Shown: piece by piece, positions 1-8,308 of the stretch
How the letters are laid out: each line of letters starts with the position of its first letter
Position numbering within the stretch: position 1 is the stretch's first letter
From: Parafrankia elaeagni
Lineage (GTDB): Bacteria; Actinomycetota; Actinomycetes; Frankiales; Frankiaceae
Direction: 5' to 3'
NCBI RefSeq assembly: GCF_000374165.1
Contig: NZ_KB893718.1
Location: forward strand, 1-59,547
DNA: 59,547 bases
Translations under genes and position numbers: made by a program
The notes under the pieces: model-generated
The model's input: the letters and a program-made list of their open reading frames with translations, nothing else
Told to the model about the DNA's origin: nothing
Database searches by the model: none

Positions 1-798
1 GCGAACGCGCAGGCGGCCGGCGGCATCGCGGCCTTCATCGACGCGGAGCACGCCCTTGATCCCGAGTACGCGGGGAAGCTGGGTGTCGACACCGACGCGC
101 TGCTCGTTTCCCAGCCCGACACGGGTGAGCAGGCGCTGGAGATCGCCGACATGCTGATCCGTTCCGGCGCGCTGGACATCATCGTCGTCGACTCGGTGGC
201 GGCCCTGGTGCCGCGTGCCGAGATCGAGGGGGAGATGGGCGACAGCCACGTGGGCCTGCAGGCCCGGCTGATGTCCCAGGCGCTGCGGAAGCTGACCGGA
301 GCGCTCGCGAACTCGGGCACCACCGCGATCTTCATCAACCAGCTCCGCGAGAAGGTCGGCGTGATGTTCGGCTCCCCGGAGACGACCACCGGTGGAAAGG
401 CGCTGAAGTTCTACGCCTCCGTCCGCCTTGATGTCCGTCGCATCGAGACGCTGAAGGACGGCGCCGAGGCGGTCGGTAACCGGACCAGGGTGAAGGTGGT
501 CAAGAACAAGATGGCGCCGCCTTTCCGGACGGCCGAGTTCGACATCGTCTACGGCGGCGGTATCAGTCGTGAGGGCTCGCTCATTGATATGGGCGTCGAG
601 CACGGGATCATCCGCAAGTCCGGTGCCTGGTACACCTACGACGGAGACCAGCTCGGCCAGGGCAAGGAGAACGCGCGCTCGTTTCTGCGCGACAACCCTG
701 ATCTGGCCAACGAGGTCGAGAAAAGGATCAAGGAGAAGCTGGGCATGGTCCCGACGCTCGACGCGGACGCCCCTGTCCCTGTCCCGGTTGATCTCTGA
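1..798 (+). CDS. recA: RecA recombinase, 3' part (5' end outside window)
   Basis: DNA-dependent ATPase that forms filaments on single-stranded DNA, drives homologous recombination and stimulates LexA self-cleavage. The frame is open from base 1, reading [15 protein letters not shown], which falls inside the RecA core just after Walker A; the start codon and Walker A lie upstream of the window. Visible family features are the Walker B region ([19 protein letters not shown]), loop L1 and L2 sequences ([19 protein letters not shown], then [20 protein letters not shown]) and the C-terminal domain. The tail is short and ends in a Pro/Val/Asp stretch. recX follows 11 bp downstream, the usual arrangement. 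The SOS operator expected before recA would be outside the window. Confidence 0.97.
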   Translation, partial: ANAQAAGGIAAFIDAEHALDPEYAGKLGVDTDALLVSQPDTGEQALEIADMLIRSGALDIIVVDSVAALVPRAEIEGEMGDSHVGLQARLMSQALRKLTGALANSGTTAIFINQLREKVGVMFGSPETTTGGKALKFYASVRLDVRRIETLKDGAEAVGNRTRVKVVKNKMAPPFRTAEFDIVYGGGISREGSLIDMGVEHGIIRKSGAWYTYDGDQLGQGKENARSFLRDNPDLANEVEKRIKEKLGMVPTLDADAPVPVPVDL

Positions 799-809
799 CC
801 GGGCGCGCT

Positions 810-1505
810 GTGCCCGGCCCCGAGTCGAGTCGGCCGTCACACCTCCGCGGAGCGTCCGCAGACCGCGGCGAGTCGGATGAGGGGCGCCTGCCGATCCTGC
901 GTGCCGCCGCTGTGGATCCGGCGAGATCCACAGCGGCCAGTGCGGTACCCGCACGGGAGGATCGCTCGGCGCGGCGCCGAGTAGCCGGCGACGCCGACCC
1001 GCTGGAGACGGCGCGGGAGATCTGTCTGCATCAGCTGGCGGCCCGACAGCGCAGTCGGGCCGAGCTTGAAGCCGTGCTTCGACGCCGCGGTGTCGCCGAG
1101 GAGATCGCCGAACAGGTGCTCGATCGCCTGACGGAAGTCGGGCTGATCGACGACGAGGCTTTCGCTGCCGCTTTCGTCTCGTCGGCCCGGGCCGGGCGGG
1201 GCCTGGGGCGTCGGGCGCTCGCCGGCGAGCTGCGGCGGCGAGGGGTGGGTCCCGAGGCGTCGGAGATCGCGCTGGCTGCCGTCGGCGCGGAGGACGAGGA
1301 GGCCACCGCGCGGTCGCTGGTGGCGCGGCGGCTGCGTGCGATGGAGGGACTGCCCGCACCGGTGCGGGTCCGTCGGCTGGTCGCCCTGCTCACCCGAAAG
1401 GGCTACTCGCTCGACCTCGCGATGCGGGTGGTGGCCGAGTCCGTGCCGACCGAGGACGAGGAGGCCGATGCTGGCCTGGGTGACGACGCGTACGACCTGC
1501 GCTAG
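810..1505 (+). CDS. recX: RecX regulatory protein
   Basis: Modulator that binds RecA filaments and limits their extension and ATPase activity. The protein is 231 aa from a GTG start 11 bp after the recA stop, so it is probably translated from the recA transcript. The first 65 or so residues are Arg/Ala/Ser-rich and poorly conserved. The three-helix RecX repeats begin around ETAREICLHQLAARQRS and continue through GLIDDEAFAAAFVSSARAGRG and the C-terminal VRRLVALLTRKGYSLD. A start further inside cannot be excluded because no strong ribosome-binding site precedes this GTG. Identity rests on both the repeats and the position behind recA. Confidence 0.9.
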   Translation: MPGPESSRPSHLRGASADRGESDEGRLPILRAAAVDPARSTAASAVPAREDRSARRRVAGDADPLETAREICLHQLAARQRSRAELEAVLRRRGVAEEIAEQVLDRLTEVGLIDDEAFAAAFVSSARAGRGLGRRALAGELRRRGVGPEASEIALAAVGAEDEEATARSLVARRLRAMEGLPAPVRVRRLVALLTRKGYSLDLAMRVVAESVPTEDEEADAGLGDDAYDLR

Positions 1506-1596
1506 GCCGGGCTGTGCCCGATCCGGGTCCGGCAGCGTCGACGAAAGCGCGAGTGCCGGCTGGTCGTCCGGTGTCTGTGGTTCGCCCACGTTTTTC

Positions 1597-1626
1597 TTGA
1601 CCGAATGAAAGCGGCAGACCTACCCT
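1597..1626 (+). promoter_or_regulatory. Candidate vegetative promoter for rny
   Basis: TTGACC at 1597-1602 and TACCCT at 1621-1626 are separated by 18 bp, a good match to an actinobacterial SigA promoter. It lies in the 369-bp gap between recX and the RNase Y gene, about 250 bp before the chosen start. I see no other clear element in that gap. Confidence 0.4.
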
Positions 1627-1874
1627 TTCCCCAAAGGTGCGAGGACTCCTGCTCGTAAGCGGTCCAGATAGCTGGCACAACTTCACATCAGGGCGAGCGT
1701 TCCTTCGGGAGCCGGTGGTCGCGCGTCCTTCCTGCCTCGTTTTTCGGCCGGGTGGGTGCTGCTGGCGACCCTGGTTTTGGGCGCCGTCGGCGCGTGTAGT
1801 TCGTCCAGTGGTTGGTCCGGTCCCGCGCCCCACGCCTGTCCTGGCAGGCACAGACGGAAGCGGGAGGAGCAACC

Positions 1875-4169
1875 GTGGGTGCCGCCCTCGTAACGCTTCT
1901 CGTGCTGCTCATTCTTGCTGTCGGCGGCCTCACGCTGGTTCTGCTACGCCTGGTGCGGGCCGGTGGTCTCGGCGTGACCAGCGGGGATGCGGGGGAAACC
2001 GCCCGCCAGGCGCACATACCGGATACCCGGACCGCGACCACGGAGGTGGGCGCCGAGGCAGTGCTCGATCCACCTCGGCCTCCGGTCGCGGCGGTCGGCG
2101 CCCTGCCAGGCAGCCTGCAGGCGGCGGTCCCGCCGCCGGACAGCGAGCGGTCGGATCCCGCTGCCGCAGCTCAGCTCGTGGAAGGGTCCCCGGCAGGGCA
2201 GGGCGGGCCGCCGGGCACCATCACCGAGCTGGCAGACAGCATCACCCCGGCTCCCGGCGTACCGGCGGATGAGGTGGCCGGCGATGCGGTCGCTGGCGAT
2301 GCGGTCGCTGGCGGAGCAGGCCCGGTCACCGCGACAGCCGCAGATCCGGGCGCAGCTGCCGGCGCGGAGGCGGAACCGTCGCCGGAGAGCGCAGCGGTGG
2401 TACCGGTCGCCGAGGTGGACGAGTCGTCCGGCGGTGTGCCGGCGGCGGGCGCAGCCGACCCGGCCACACAGCCGCCCGACCCGCCCGTGGCGGGTGCGGG
2501 CACTGCTGTGGTCGTGGATGACCGCGCAGCGCAGGCGAGCCGGTCCGAGCTTGCCGAGATCTCCGCTCGGCTCGCCGAGCTGCGGCGACAGGCGCGTGAG
2601 GCCGAGGAGGACACCGAACGGGCCCGCCGCCGGGCTGACCAGGACGCGGCCGAACAGGCCGCCCGGGTCGACCGGGAGGCCGCGCAGATCCGTCGGCACG
2701 CGGAGGAGGCCGCCGAGGCCATCCGCGCCCGGGCGGTCGCGGACGCCGAGCTGCGGGCCTCGAAGGCGGAGGCCCAGGCCCGTGAGGCGGTGCGGGTCGA
2801 AAGGGAGCAGGTCCGTGCCGAGCTCGCCGAGAACCTGCGGACCGAGCGGGCGGAGCTGCGGAGCTGGGACAGCCGTCTCGCCCAGCGCGAGCAGCGACTC
2901 GCTGACCAGACCACGTCCGTCGAGGAGCGGATCCACCGGCTGGAGAGCCGTGAGGGGGAGCTCGCCGCTCGCGAGGCGGGGCTCGACGCACGGGACACCG
3001 ATCTGGCCGGGTTGGAGACGCACTGGCGGCGGGAGCTGGAGCGGGCCGCCGGCATGACAGCGACGGAGGCACGGAGCGAGCTGGTCAAGGTGGTCGAGGA
3101 CCAGGCCAGGCTCGACGCCGCGGTCCGGGTGCGGGACATCGAGAACCGCGCCGAGGAGGAGGCGGAGGAGCGGGCCCGCCGGATCGTCACCCTCGCCATC
3201 CAACGGGTCGCGTCCGAGCAGACCGCCGAGTCGGTCGTGTCGGTGCTGCACCTGCCGAGCGACGAGATGAAGGGCCGGATCATCGGGCGCGAAGGGCGCA
3301 ACATCCGGGCCTTCGAGTCCGTCACGGGTGTCAACGTGCTCATCGACGACACCCCGGAGGCCGTGCTGCTGAGCTGTTTCGATCCGGTGCGCCGGGAGAC
3401 GGCGCGCATCACGCTGGCGGCGCTGGTGTCGGACGGGCGCATCCATCCGCACCGGATCGAGGAGGAGTACGCGCGGGCCGAACGCGAGGTTCTCGCGAAG
3501 TGCGTGCGGGCCGGCGAGGACGCCCTCATCGACGTCGGCATCGCCGAGATGCACCCCGAGCTGATCACGCTGCTCGGGCGGCTGCGCTATCGCACGAGCT
3601 ACGGGCAGAACGTTCTCGCGCACCTGGTGGAGAGCGCGCATCTGGCCGGCATCATGGCCGCCGAGCTGCGGCTGCCGCCGGCGATCGCGAAACGCGGCAC
3701 GCTCCTGCACGATCTCGGCAAAGCGCTGACCCACGAGGTCGAGGGCTCCCACGCGATCGTCGGCGCGGAGATCGCCCGCCGGTACGGCGAGCATGAGGAC
3801 GTCGTCCATGCCATCGAGGCGCATCACAACGAGGTCGAGCCACGCTCCATCGGCGCGGTGCTGACCCAGGCCGCGGACCAGATCTCCGGGGGGCGGCCCG
3901 GGGCGCGCCGCGACAGCCTGGAGTCGTACGTCAAGCGCCTGGAACGTATCGAGCAGATCGCGGGGGAGCGCCCCGGTGTCGAGAAGGTCTTCGCGATGCA
4001 GGCCGGTCGCGAGGTGCGGGTGATGGTGGTGCCGGAGCAGGTCGACGATGTGGCGGCCCACATGCTCGCCCGCGACGTGGCCCGGCAGATCGAGGACGAG
4101 CTCACCTATCCGGGTCAGATCAGAGTGACCGTCGTCCGCGAGACCCGCGCCATCGGTCTGGCCCGCTGA
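1875..4169 (+). CDS. rny: Ribonuclease Y, with an extended linker
   Basis: Membrane-anchored endoribonuclease that starts mRNA turnover. I place the start at GTG 1875 (764 aa) because GGAGG lies six bases before it and the protein then opens with a transmembrane helix (about residues 2-26). A longer frame begins at 1812. Order: membrane helix; Ala/Pro/Glu low-complexity stretch of roughly 185 residues; long charged coiled coil (about 215-430); KH domain with GRIIGREGRNIRAFE from residue 467; HD domain with the metal-binding His-Asp at 612-613 (LLHDLGKAL); C-terminal RNase Y domain. Typical RNase Y proteins are near 520 aa, so the excess is the linker between membrane helix and coiled coil. 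The linker contains a perfect 15-bp tandem duplication at 2281-2310. Confidence 0.93.
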   Translation: MGAALVTLLVLLILAVGGLTLVLLRLVRAGGLGVTSGDAGETARQAHIPDTRTATTEVGAEAVLDPPRPPVAAVGALPGSLQAAVPPPDSERSDPAAAAQLVEGSPAGQGGPPGTITELADSITPAPGVPADEVAGDAVAGDAVAGGAGPVTATAADPGAAAGAEAEPSPESAAVVPVAEVDESSGGVPAAGAADPATQPPDPPVAGAGTAVVVDDRAAQASRSELAEISARLAELRRQAREAEEDTERARRRADQDAAEQAARVDREAAQIRRHAEEAAEAIRARAVADAELRASKAEAQAREAVRVEREQVRAELAENLRTERAELRSWDSRLAQREQRLADQTTSVEERIHRLESREGELAAREAGLDARDTDLAGLETHWRRELERAAGMTATEARSELVKVVEDQARLDAAVRVRDIENRAEEEAEERARRIVTLAIQRVASEQTAESVVSVLHLPSDEMKGRIIGREGRNIRAFESVTGVNVLIDDTPEAVLLSCFDPVRRETARITLAALVSDGRIHPHRIEEEYARAEREVLAKCVRAGEDALIDVGIAEMHPELITLLGRLRYRTSYGQNVLAHLVESAHLAGIMAAELRLPPAIAKRGTLLHDLGKALTHEVEGSHAIVGAEIARRYGEHEDVVHAIEAHHNEVEPRSIGAVLTQAADQISGGRPGARRDSLESYVKRLERIEQIAGERPGVEKVFAMQAGREVRVMVVPEQVDDVAAHMLARDVARQIEDELTYPGQIRVTVVRETRAIGLAR

Positions 4170-4302
4170 CGGCGGCCCCACCCGCGGCGGCCCCACCCGG
4201 GGCAGCTCCCCACCTGGAACCGCCCCTGCTCTCGGAGCTTGTTCCCGCCTTCTTCGGAGCTGCCTCCGGCCTGTGTCGACCGCTCGGACCGGGCTGGTGG
4301 TG

Positions 4303-5172
4303 TCAGGGCACCAGCTCGGCGGGTGTGTCTCCCATGGAGGTGTCCCCCGGAGCACGCGCGGGACCGTCCGCCCGGGCGGACTGCCGCCGTTCCAGCCAGC
4401 GCGCGAGGAGCGACAGCGTCCCGTTGACGATGATGTAGATGACAGCCAGGGTGGTGTAGATCGGGAGCGCGTACCGGCCGCCCAGGAACTCGACGGCGGA
4501 GCGGCCCTGCCGGAGCAGCTCGGTGTAGCCGATGACGAAGCCGAGCGACGTGTCCTTCAGCAGGGTGACGAGCTGGCTGACCAGGGTGGGGCTCATCCGC
4601 CGCACGGCCTGCGGGAACTGGATCAGGGTGAAGATCTGGGTTCCGCGCAGGCCGAGCGCCTCCGCCGCCTCGGTCTGGCCCCGGTCGATGGAGAGGATCC
4701 CGGCGCGGAAGATCTCGCTGAGCACAGCCCCGTTGTAGGCCGTGAGCCCGATGACGAGGGCCCAGAACGCGGTCAGGTTCACGCCGAGCTCGGGCAGGCC
4801 GAGGTAGGCGAAGAAGATCAGCATCAGCAGTGGCAGACCGCGCAGTACCTCGACCACCGCGGTGGCCGGGCCGCGGACGAACCGCCGGCGGGACAGCCGG
4901 GCGAACGCGAGCGCCGTTCCCACCGCGACCGCGAGCACCATTCCGGTGGCGGCCGCCCGCAGGGTGTCGAGCAGGCCCTCCCACAGCAGCGTCCGAAGCT
5001 CGGGCTCGTCGGAAAAGACCTGCCACAGCTCGGGGTCGAGCTGGCCCTTGTCCGCGAGGCGCAGCATCGCGAGCACGACGAGTGCGATCAGCAGGGCCGC
5101 TGCCACCAGGCTGGCGACCAGGATGCGCCGCCGGCCGCGCGGGCCCGGCGGGTCAGCCAGGACGAGGCTCAT
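4303..5172 (-). CDS. gluD: Glutamate-type ABC transporter permease (GluD-like)
   Basis: Inner-membrane permease of a polar amino-acid importer, 289 aa. It has a hydrophobic N-terminal helix (about residues 16-40), several further membrane segments and the inner-membrane EAA loop (EAAEALGLRGTQIFTLIQFPQ) that contacts the ATPase. The start ATG overlaps the stop of the preceding permease gene by 4 bp, so the two are translationally coupled and likely form a heterodimer. It is the last gene of the gluABCD-like cluster. The Glu/Asp/Gln specificity is inferred from overall family resemblance and gene order, not from a diagnostic residue. Confidence 0.9.
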   Translation of the reverse strand: MSLVLADPPGPRGRRRILVASLVAAALLIALVVLAMLRLADKGQLDPELWQVFSDEPELRTLLWEGLLDTLRAAATGMVLAVAVGTALAFARLSRRRFVRGPATAVVEVLRGLPLLMLIFFAYLGLPELGVNLTAFWALVIGLTAYNGAVLSEIFRAGILSIDRGQTEAAEALGLRGTQIFTLIQFPQAVRRMSPTLVSQLVTLLKDTSLGFVIGYTELLRQGRSAVEFLGGRYALPIYTTLAVIYIIVNGTLSLLARWLERRQSARADGPARAPGDTSMGDTPAELVP

Positions 5173-5849
5173 CGGGGTACCGCCGCCAGCCGCCGCTCGG
5201 CGACGCCGACCCCGGCCGCCAGGGAGAGCGTCAGGATCAGGTAGCAGACGATGCCGGCCAGCAGGAGGGCGATGACGTGGCTCGGGTTGGCCGTGGTCAG
5301 GCCCTGGCTCACACCGGTCAGCTCCTGTACGCCGAAGGCCGCCGCGATCGAGGTGTTGCGGATCAGGGCGCTTCCCACACTGCCCAGCGGCTGGATCACG
5401 TTGCGGAACGCCTGCGGCAGGATGACCAGCCGGAGCGTCTGCGGGAAGGTCAGGCCCAGGGCGCGGGCGGCCTCGGCCTGGCCGGCGTCCACCCCGTTCA
5501 CGCCGGCCCGCACGGCTTCGCAGACGAAGGCCGTGTGGTAGACGGTCAACGCCACCACCGCGAAGGTGAAATAGCTGAAGACAACGTCGATCTGCGGCAG
5601 CACGAAGACGACAAAGAAGAACACAACGGTCAGCGGAGTGTTGCGCACAATCTCGACGTAGGTCGCCCCTGCCCAGCGCAGCGGTGGGACCGGGCTCACC
5701 CGCATGGTCGCGAGGAGGCTGCCGAGCACCAGCGCCGCGGCGGCGGAGAACAGGCTCAGCAGGAGGGTCCGCACGAAACCCTCACGGAACACGTCGAGAT
5801 TGTCGAGGACGGCGTCGATGAGGGACCACCCACCGGTCGGGGACGGCAC
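5169..5849 (-). CDS. gluC: Glutamate-type ABC transporter permease (GluC-like)
   Basis: First permease of the importer, 226 aa, with membrane helices near residues 20-48, 60-75, 85-110 and 185-210 and an EAA loop (EAARALGLTFPQTLRLVILPQ). The start is GTG 5849; no later start preserves the first membrane helix. Directly upstream is a 13-bp GC-only hairpin whose second arm ends two bases before this GTG and covers the ribosome-binding region, so translation may be restrained relative to the binding-protein gene upstream. The stop overlaps the start of gluD by 4 bp. Confidence 0.9.
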   Translation of the reverse strand: MPSPTGGWSLIDAVLDNLDVFREGFVRTLLLSLFSAAAALVLGSLLATMRVSPVPPLRWAGATYVEIVRNTPLTVVFFFVVFVLPQIDVVFSYFTFAVVALTVYHTAFVCEAVRAGVNGVDAGQAEAARALGLTFPQTLRLVILPQAFRNVIQPLGSVGSALIRNTSIAAAFGVQELTGVSQGLTTANPSHVIALLLAGIVCYLILTLSLAAGVGVAERRLAAVPR

Positions 5850-5851
5850 CC

Positions 5852-5890
5852 GGCCCGCCGCCCGGGCGGGTCAGGCACGGGCGGCGGGCC
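5852..5890 (-). promoter_or_regulatory. GC hairpin between gluB and gluC, over the gluC start
   Basis: Perfect 13-bp inverted repeat: arms 5852-5864 and 5878-5890 with a 13-base loop. Read on the minus strand it falls between the gluB stop and the gluC GTG, with the downstream arm ending two bases before the start codon. It could stabilise the gluB message end, partly terminate, or mask the gluC ribosome-binding site. Confidence 0.6.
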
Positions 5891-5940
5891 TACGGTGCGT
5901 CAGGACTGCCTGCTGGAGATCGCCGAGGCGCGGCTGCGGA

Positions 5941-6897
5941 TCAGGATGTGTAGTTGTCGACCGCCGGCGGCGTGGGCATCTCCGGCTCGACCGAGCCGAT
6001 CGTGGACTCGTACGCGGCCTCGTAGCGACCGTCGCCGTAGGCGGCGGTGAGGGTCTCGTTGATGAAGGTGCGGAACTCGTCGTCGCCCTTGGCGATGCCG
6101 ATGCCGTAGGGCTCCGTGCTGAAGGGCTCGCCGACGAGCTTGAAGGTGTCCGGGTCGGAGTCCATCAGACCGAGCAGGATCGCGTTGTCCGTCGTGACCG
6201 CGTCCACCTGGCCGTTCTTCAGGGCCTCGGCGCACTTGCTGTAGACGTCGAACAGGGTGAGCTCGGCCTGCGGCGCCTCGGTGCGGATCCGCTCCGCCGG
6301 CGTCGAGCCGCTCACCGAGCAGACGCGCTTGCCGGCGAGCGTGTCCTTGCCGGTGATCGCGGTCTCGTCCGCCCGCACCATCAGCGTCTGACCGGCCACG
6401 TAGTACGGCCCGGCGAAGTCGATGACCTCCTTGCGCTTGTCGTTGATGGTGTACGTCGCGACCACCATGTCGACCCTGCCCTGCTGGATGAAGGGCTCCC
6501 GGTTGGCCGAGACCGTCTCGACGAACTCCACCTTGTCCTCGGGGATGCCGAGCGCGTCGGTGATGATTTTCGCGACCTCGACGTCGAAGCCCTCGGGCTC
6601 ACCACGCAGGTTGCGCAGGCCGAACAGGGGCTGGTCGAACTTGGTGCCGACGGTGATCGACCCGGCCGACTGGAGCTCGGCCATGGTGCTGCCCGCGGGG
6701 AACGTCGTCGCGGCGGTGCCGGCAGGTGCTGCCTCGGCGTCGCTGTCGTCGTCACCGCAGGCCGCGAGGGCCAGGGACGCGACCAGCGCCGCGGTGAGGG
6801 CGAGAGCCACCCGGCTCTGCGACCGACGGGAGGCCGCGGCCGCGGCCGGGGCGGTGGGTGCCGTTCGTTGTCTGGTGCGGGTGAACGGCATGCGCAT
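5941..6897 (-). CDS. gluB: Glutamate-type ABC transporter substrate-binding lipoprotein
   Basis: Extracytoplasmic solute-binding protein of family 3, 318 aa. The N-terminus has a basic region, a hydrophobic stretch and a lipobox (LAAC near residue 47), so it should be lipid-anchored outside the membrane. The mature part shows the family pattern GSITVGTKFDQPLFGLRN, then GFDVEVAKIITDALG and VDAVTTDNAILLG. The ATG at 6897 is preceded by GGAGGGG at seven bases, a strong site. The 234-bp gap from gluA, containing the 8-bp palindrome TGACGTCA at 6923-6930, may give it its own promoter. Confidence 0.93.
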   Translation of the reverse strand: MRMPFTRTRQRTAPTAPAAAAASRRSQSRVALALTAALVASLALAACGDDDSDAEAAPAGTAATTFPAGSTMAELQSAGSITVGTKFDQPLFGLRNLRGEPEGFDVEVAKIITDALGIPEDKVEFVETVSANREPFIQQGRVDMVVATYTINDKRKEVIDFAGPYYVAGQTLMVRADETAITGKDTLAGKRVCSVSGSTPAERIRTEAPQAELTLFDVYSKCAEALKNGQVDAVTTDNAILLGLMDSDPDTFKLVGEPFSTEPYGIGIAKGDDEFRTFINETLTAAYGDGRYEAAYESTIGSVEPEMPTPPAVDNYTS

Positions 6898-7131
6898 GAG
6901 GAATCCCCTCCAGAAGGTGGACTGACGTCAGAATTCAGGTATCTGATTGCGTGGTCTCGGTGCGCCCCGGACGGCCCCCGCCCGACAACCCTAATGCCCG
7001 ACCGCTACTGGCCAGGAGCAGACCGGGACCGCCCTTGTCCGGGCTTTCGCGGGTGCCGTGACACGGTGCGCGCCGATCCGGCACGGGCTCTCACCAGGGT
7101 GCCCTCCGATGGCCGTCCCAACGGGGTTCCC

Positions 7132-7866
7132 TCAATGCGTCAGAACCTTCGCCAGAAACTCGGCCGCGCGTTCACTTTTCGGTGCCGCGAAAAAGGCGTC
7201 GGGAGGCGCCACCTCCACCAGCCGCCCGTCCGCCATGAAGACGACGCGGTCGGCCGCCGAGCGGGCGAATCCCATCTCGTGGGTGACGACGATCATCGTC
7301 ATGCCGGACGCGGCGAGCGACCGCATGACGTCGAGCACCTCCTGGATCATCTCCGGATCCAGCGCGGAGGTCGGCTCGTCGAAGAGCATCAGCTTCGGCT
7401 CCATCGCGAGCGCCCGGGCGATGGCCGCCCGCTGCTGCTGACCGCCGGAGAGCTGGCGCGGCAGCCGGTCGGCCTTGTCCGCGATCCCGACCCGCTCCAG
7501 CAGCGCCCGAGCGCGGGTCTCGGCCTCGGCGCGGCGAACGCCGAGGACCTTGCGCGGGCCGAGAGTCACATTGTCCAACACGGTTCGATGCGCGAAAAGG
7601 TTGAACGACTGGAACACCATGCCGACCTGGGCTCGCATGCGGGCCAGCTCCCGGCCCTCGGCCGGCAGCGGACGGCCGTCGAAGGTGATGCGGCCCTCGT
7701 CGACGGTCTCGAGGCGGTTGACGCATCTGCACAGCGTCGACTTGCCGGAACCGGACGGGCCGATGACGCACACCACCTCGCCCGGCGCCACGGCGAGGTT
7801 GATGTCATGCAGGACGCGGTTCTTCCCGAAGGATTTTCCGACCCCCTCCAGGGTCACGAGCGCCAT
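7132..7866 (-). CDS. gluA: Glutamate-type ABC transporter ATP-binding protein
   Basis: ATPase subunit that powers the importer, 244 aa from ATG 7866. A longer frame starts at 7884, but GGGAG sits six bases before 7866 and the protein then opens [14 protein letters not shown]. Walker A is GPSGSGKS, the Q-loop is in [11 protein letters not shown], the signature is LSGGQQQR, Walker B is [12 protein letters not shown] and the H-loop is VVTHEMGFA. The sequence is typical of polar amino-acid importers (GlnQ/GluA type). It is the first gene of the minus-strand cluster. Confidence 0.94.
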   Translation of the reverse strand: MALVTLEGVGKSFGKNRVLHDINLAVAPGEVVCVIGPSGSGKSTLCRCVNRLETVDEGRITFDGRPLPAEGRELARMRAQVGMVFQSFNLFAHRTVLDNVTLGPRKVLGVRRAEAETRARALLERVGIADKADRLPRQLSGGQQQRAAIARALAMEPKLMLFDEPTSALDPEMIQEVLDVMRSLAASGMTMIVVTHEMGFARSAADRVVFMADGRLVEVAPPDAFFAAPKSERAAEFLAKVLTH

Positions 7867-8023
7867 CGTGCACTCCCGGCGCACCGGTCCGGTGCGAAGA
7901 GTGCGGAGGGATGGCTGTCGCGCAGCAGGTGGTGCACGGCCCCGAGGGGTTCATGCGATCGCAGCGTGGTCGCGAGCATTTGAGAACTTTACGTCCGGTC
8001 ATCCGCATTGGCTATGTTCTGTG

Positions 8024-8050
8024 GCACTACTGCCAGTCAGGCAACAGTGC
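8024..8050. promoter_or_regulatory. Imperfect inverted repeat upstream of gluA
   Basis: GCACTACTGCC and GGCAACAGTGC are 11-base arms matching at 9 positions around a 5-base centre. The site lies 158 bp before the gluA start and 259 bp before miaB, in the divergent intergenic region. Size and symmetry suit a dimeric repressor, but no regulator is identified. Confidence 0.35.
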
Positions 8051-8130
8051 ATACCACGCCCCGACCGGGGTAGGGACTTGCCTTCGCGTCGACCCGGGCG
8101 GTCTTCGGCCTGCTCACCCTGCGCCAGCGG

Positions 8131-8184
8131 CCGGCCGCCGTCGGCCGCCGTCGGCCGCCGTCGGCCGCGGTCGGCCGCGGTCGG
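8131..8184. repeat. 10-bp tandem repeat before miaB
   Basis: Five tandem copies of a 10-mer: TCGGCCGCCG type three times, then TCGGCCGCGG type twice. It lies in the 442-bp gluA-miaB intergenic region. Apart from this repeat and the inverted repeat at 8024, I see nothing definite in that gap. Confidence 0.7.
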
Positions 8185-8308
8185 CATCGGGCGTCGGTCC
8201 GCTGGTCAACGGCTCCGCGGCCATCGTCGCGCACTCGGCGGCGTACGGGCCCGACCGGACGCTCCGGCGCGTCGAACGGCAGCCGGGCGCGGGCCGTAGG
8301 CTGGACCG

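Noticed and set aside
1944-4355. 803-residue frame antisense to rny
   Set aside because: Shadow of RNase Y in a stop-poor high-GC frame.
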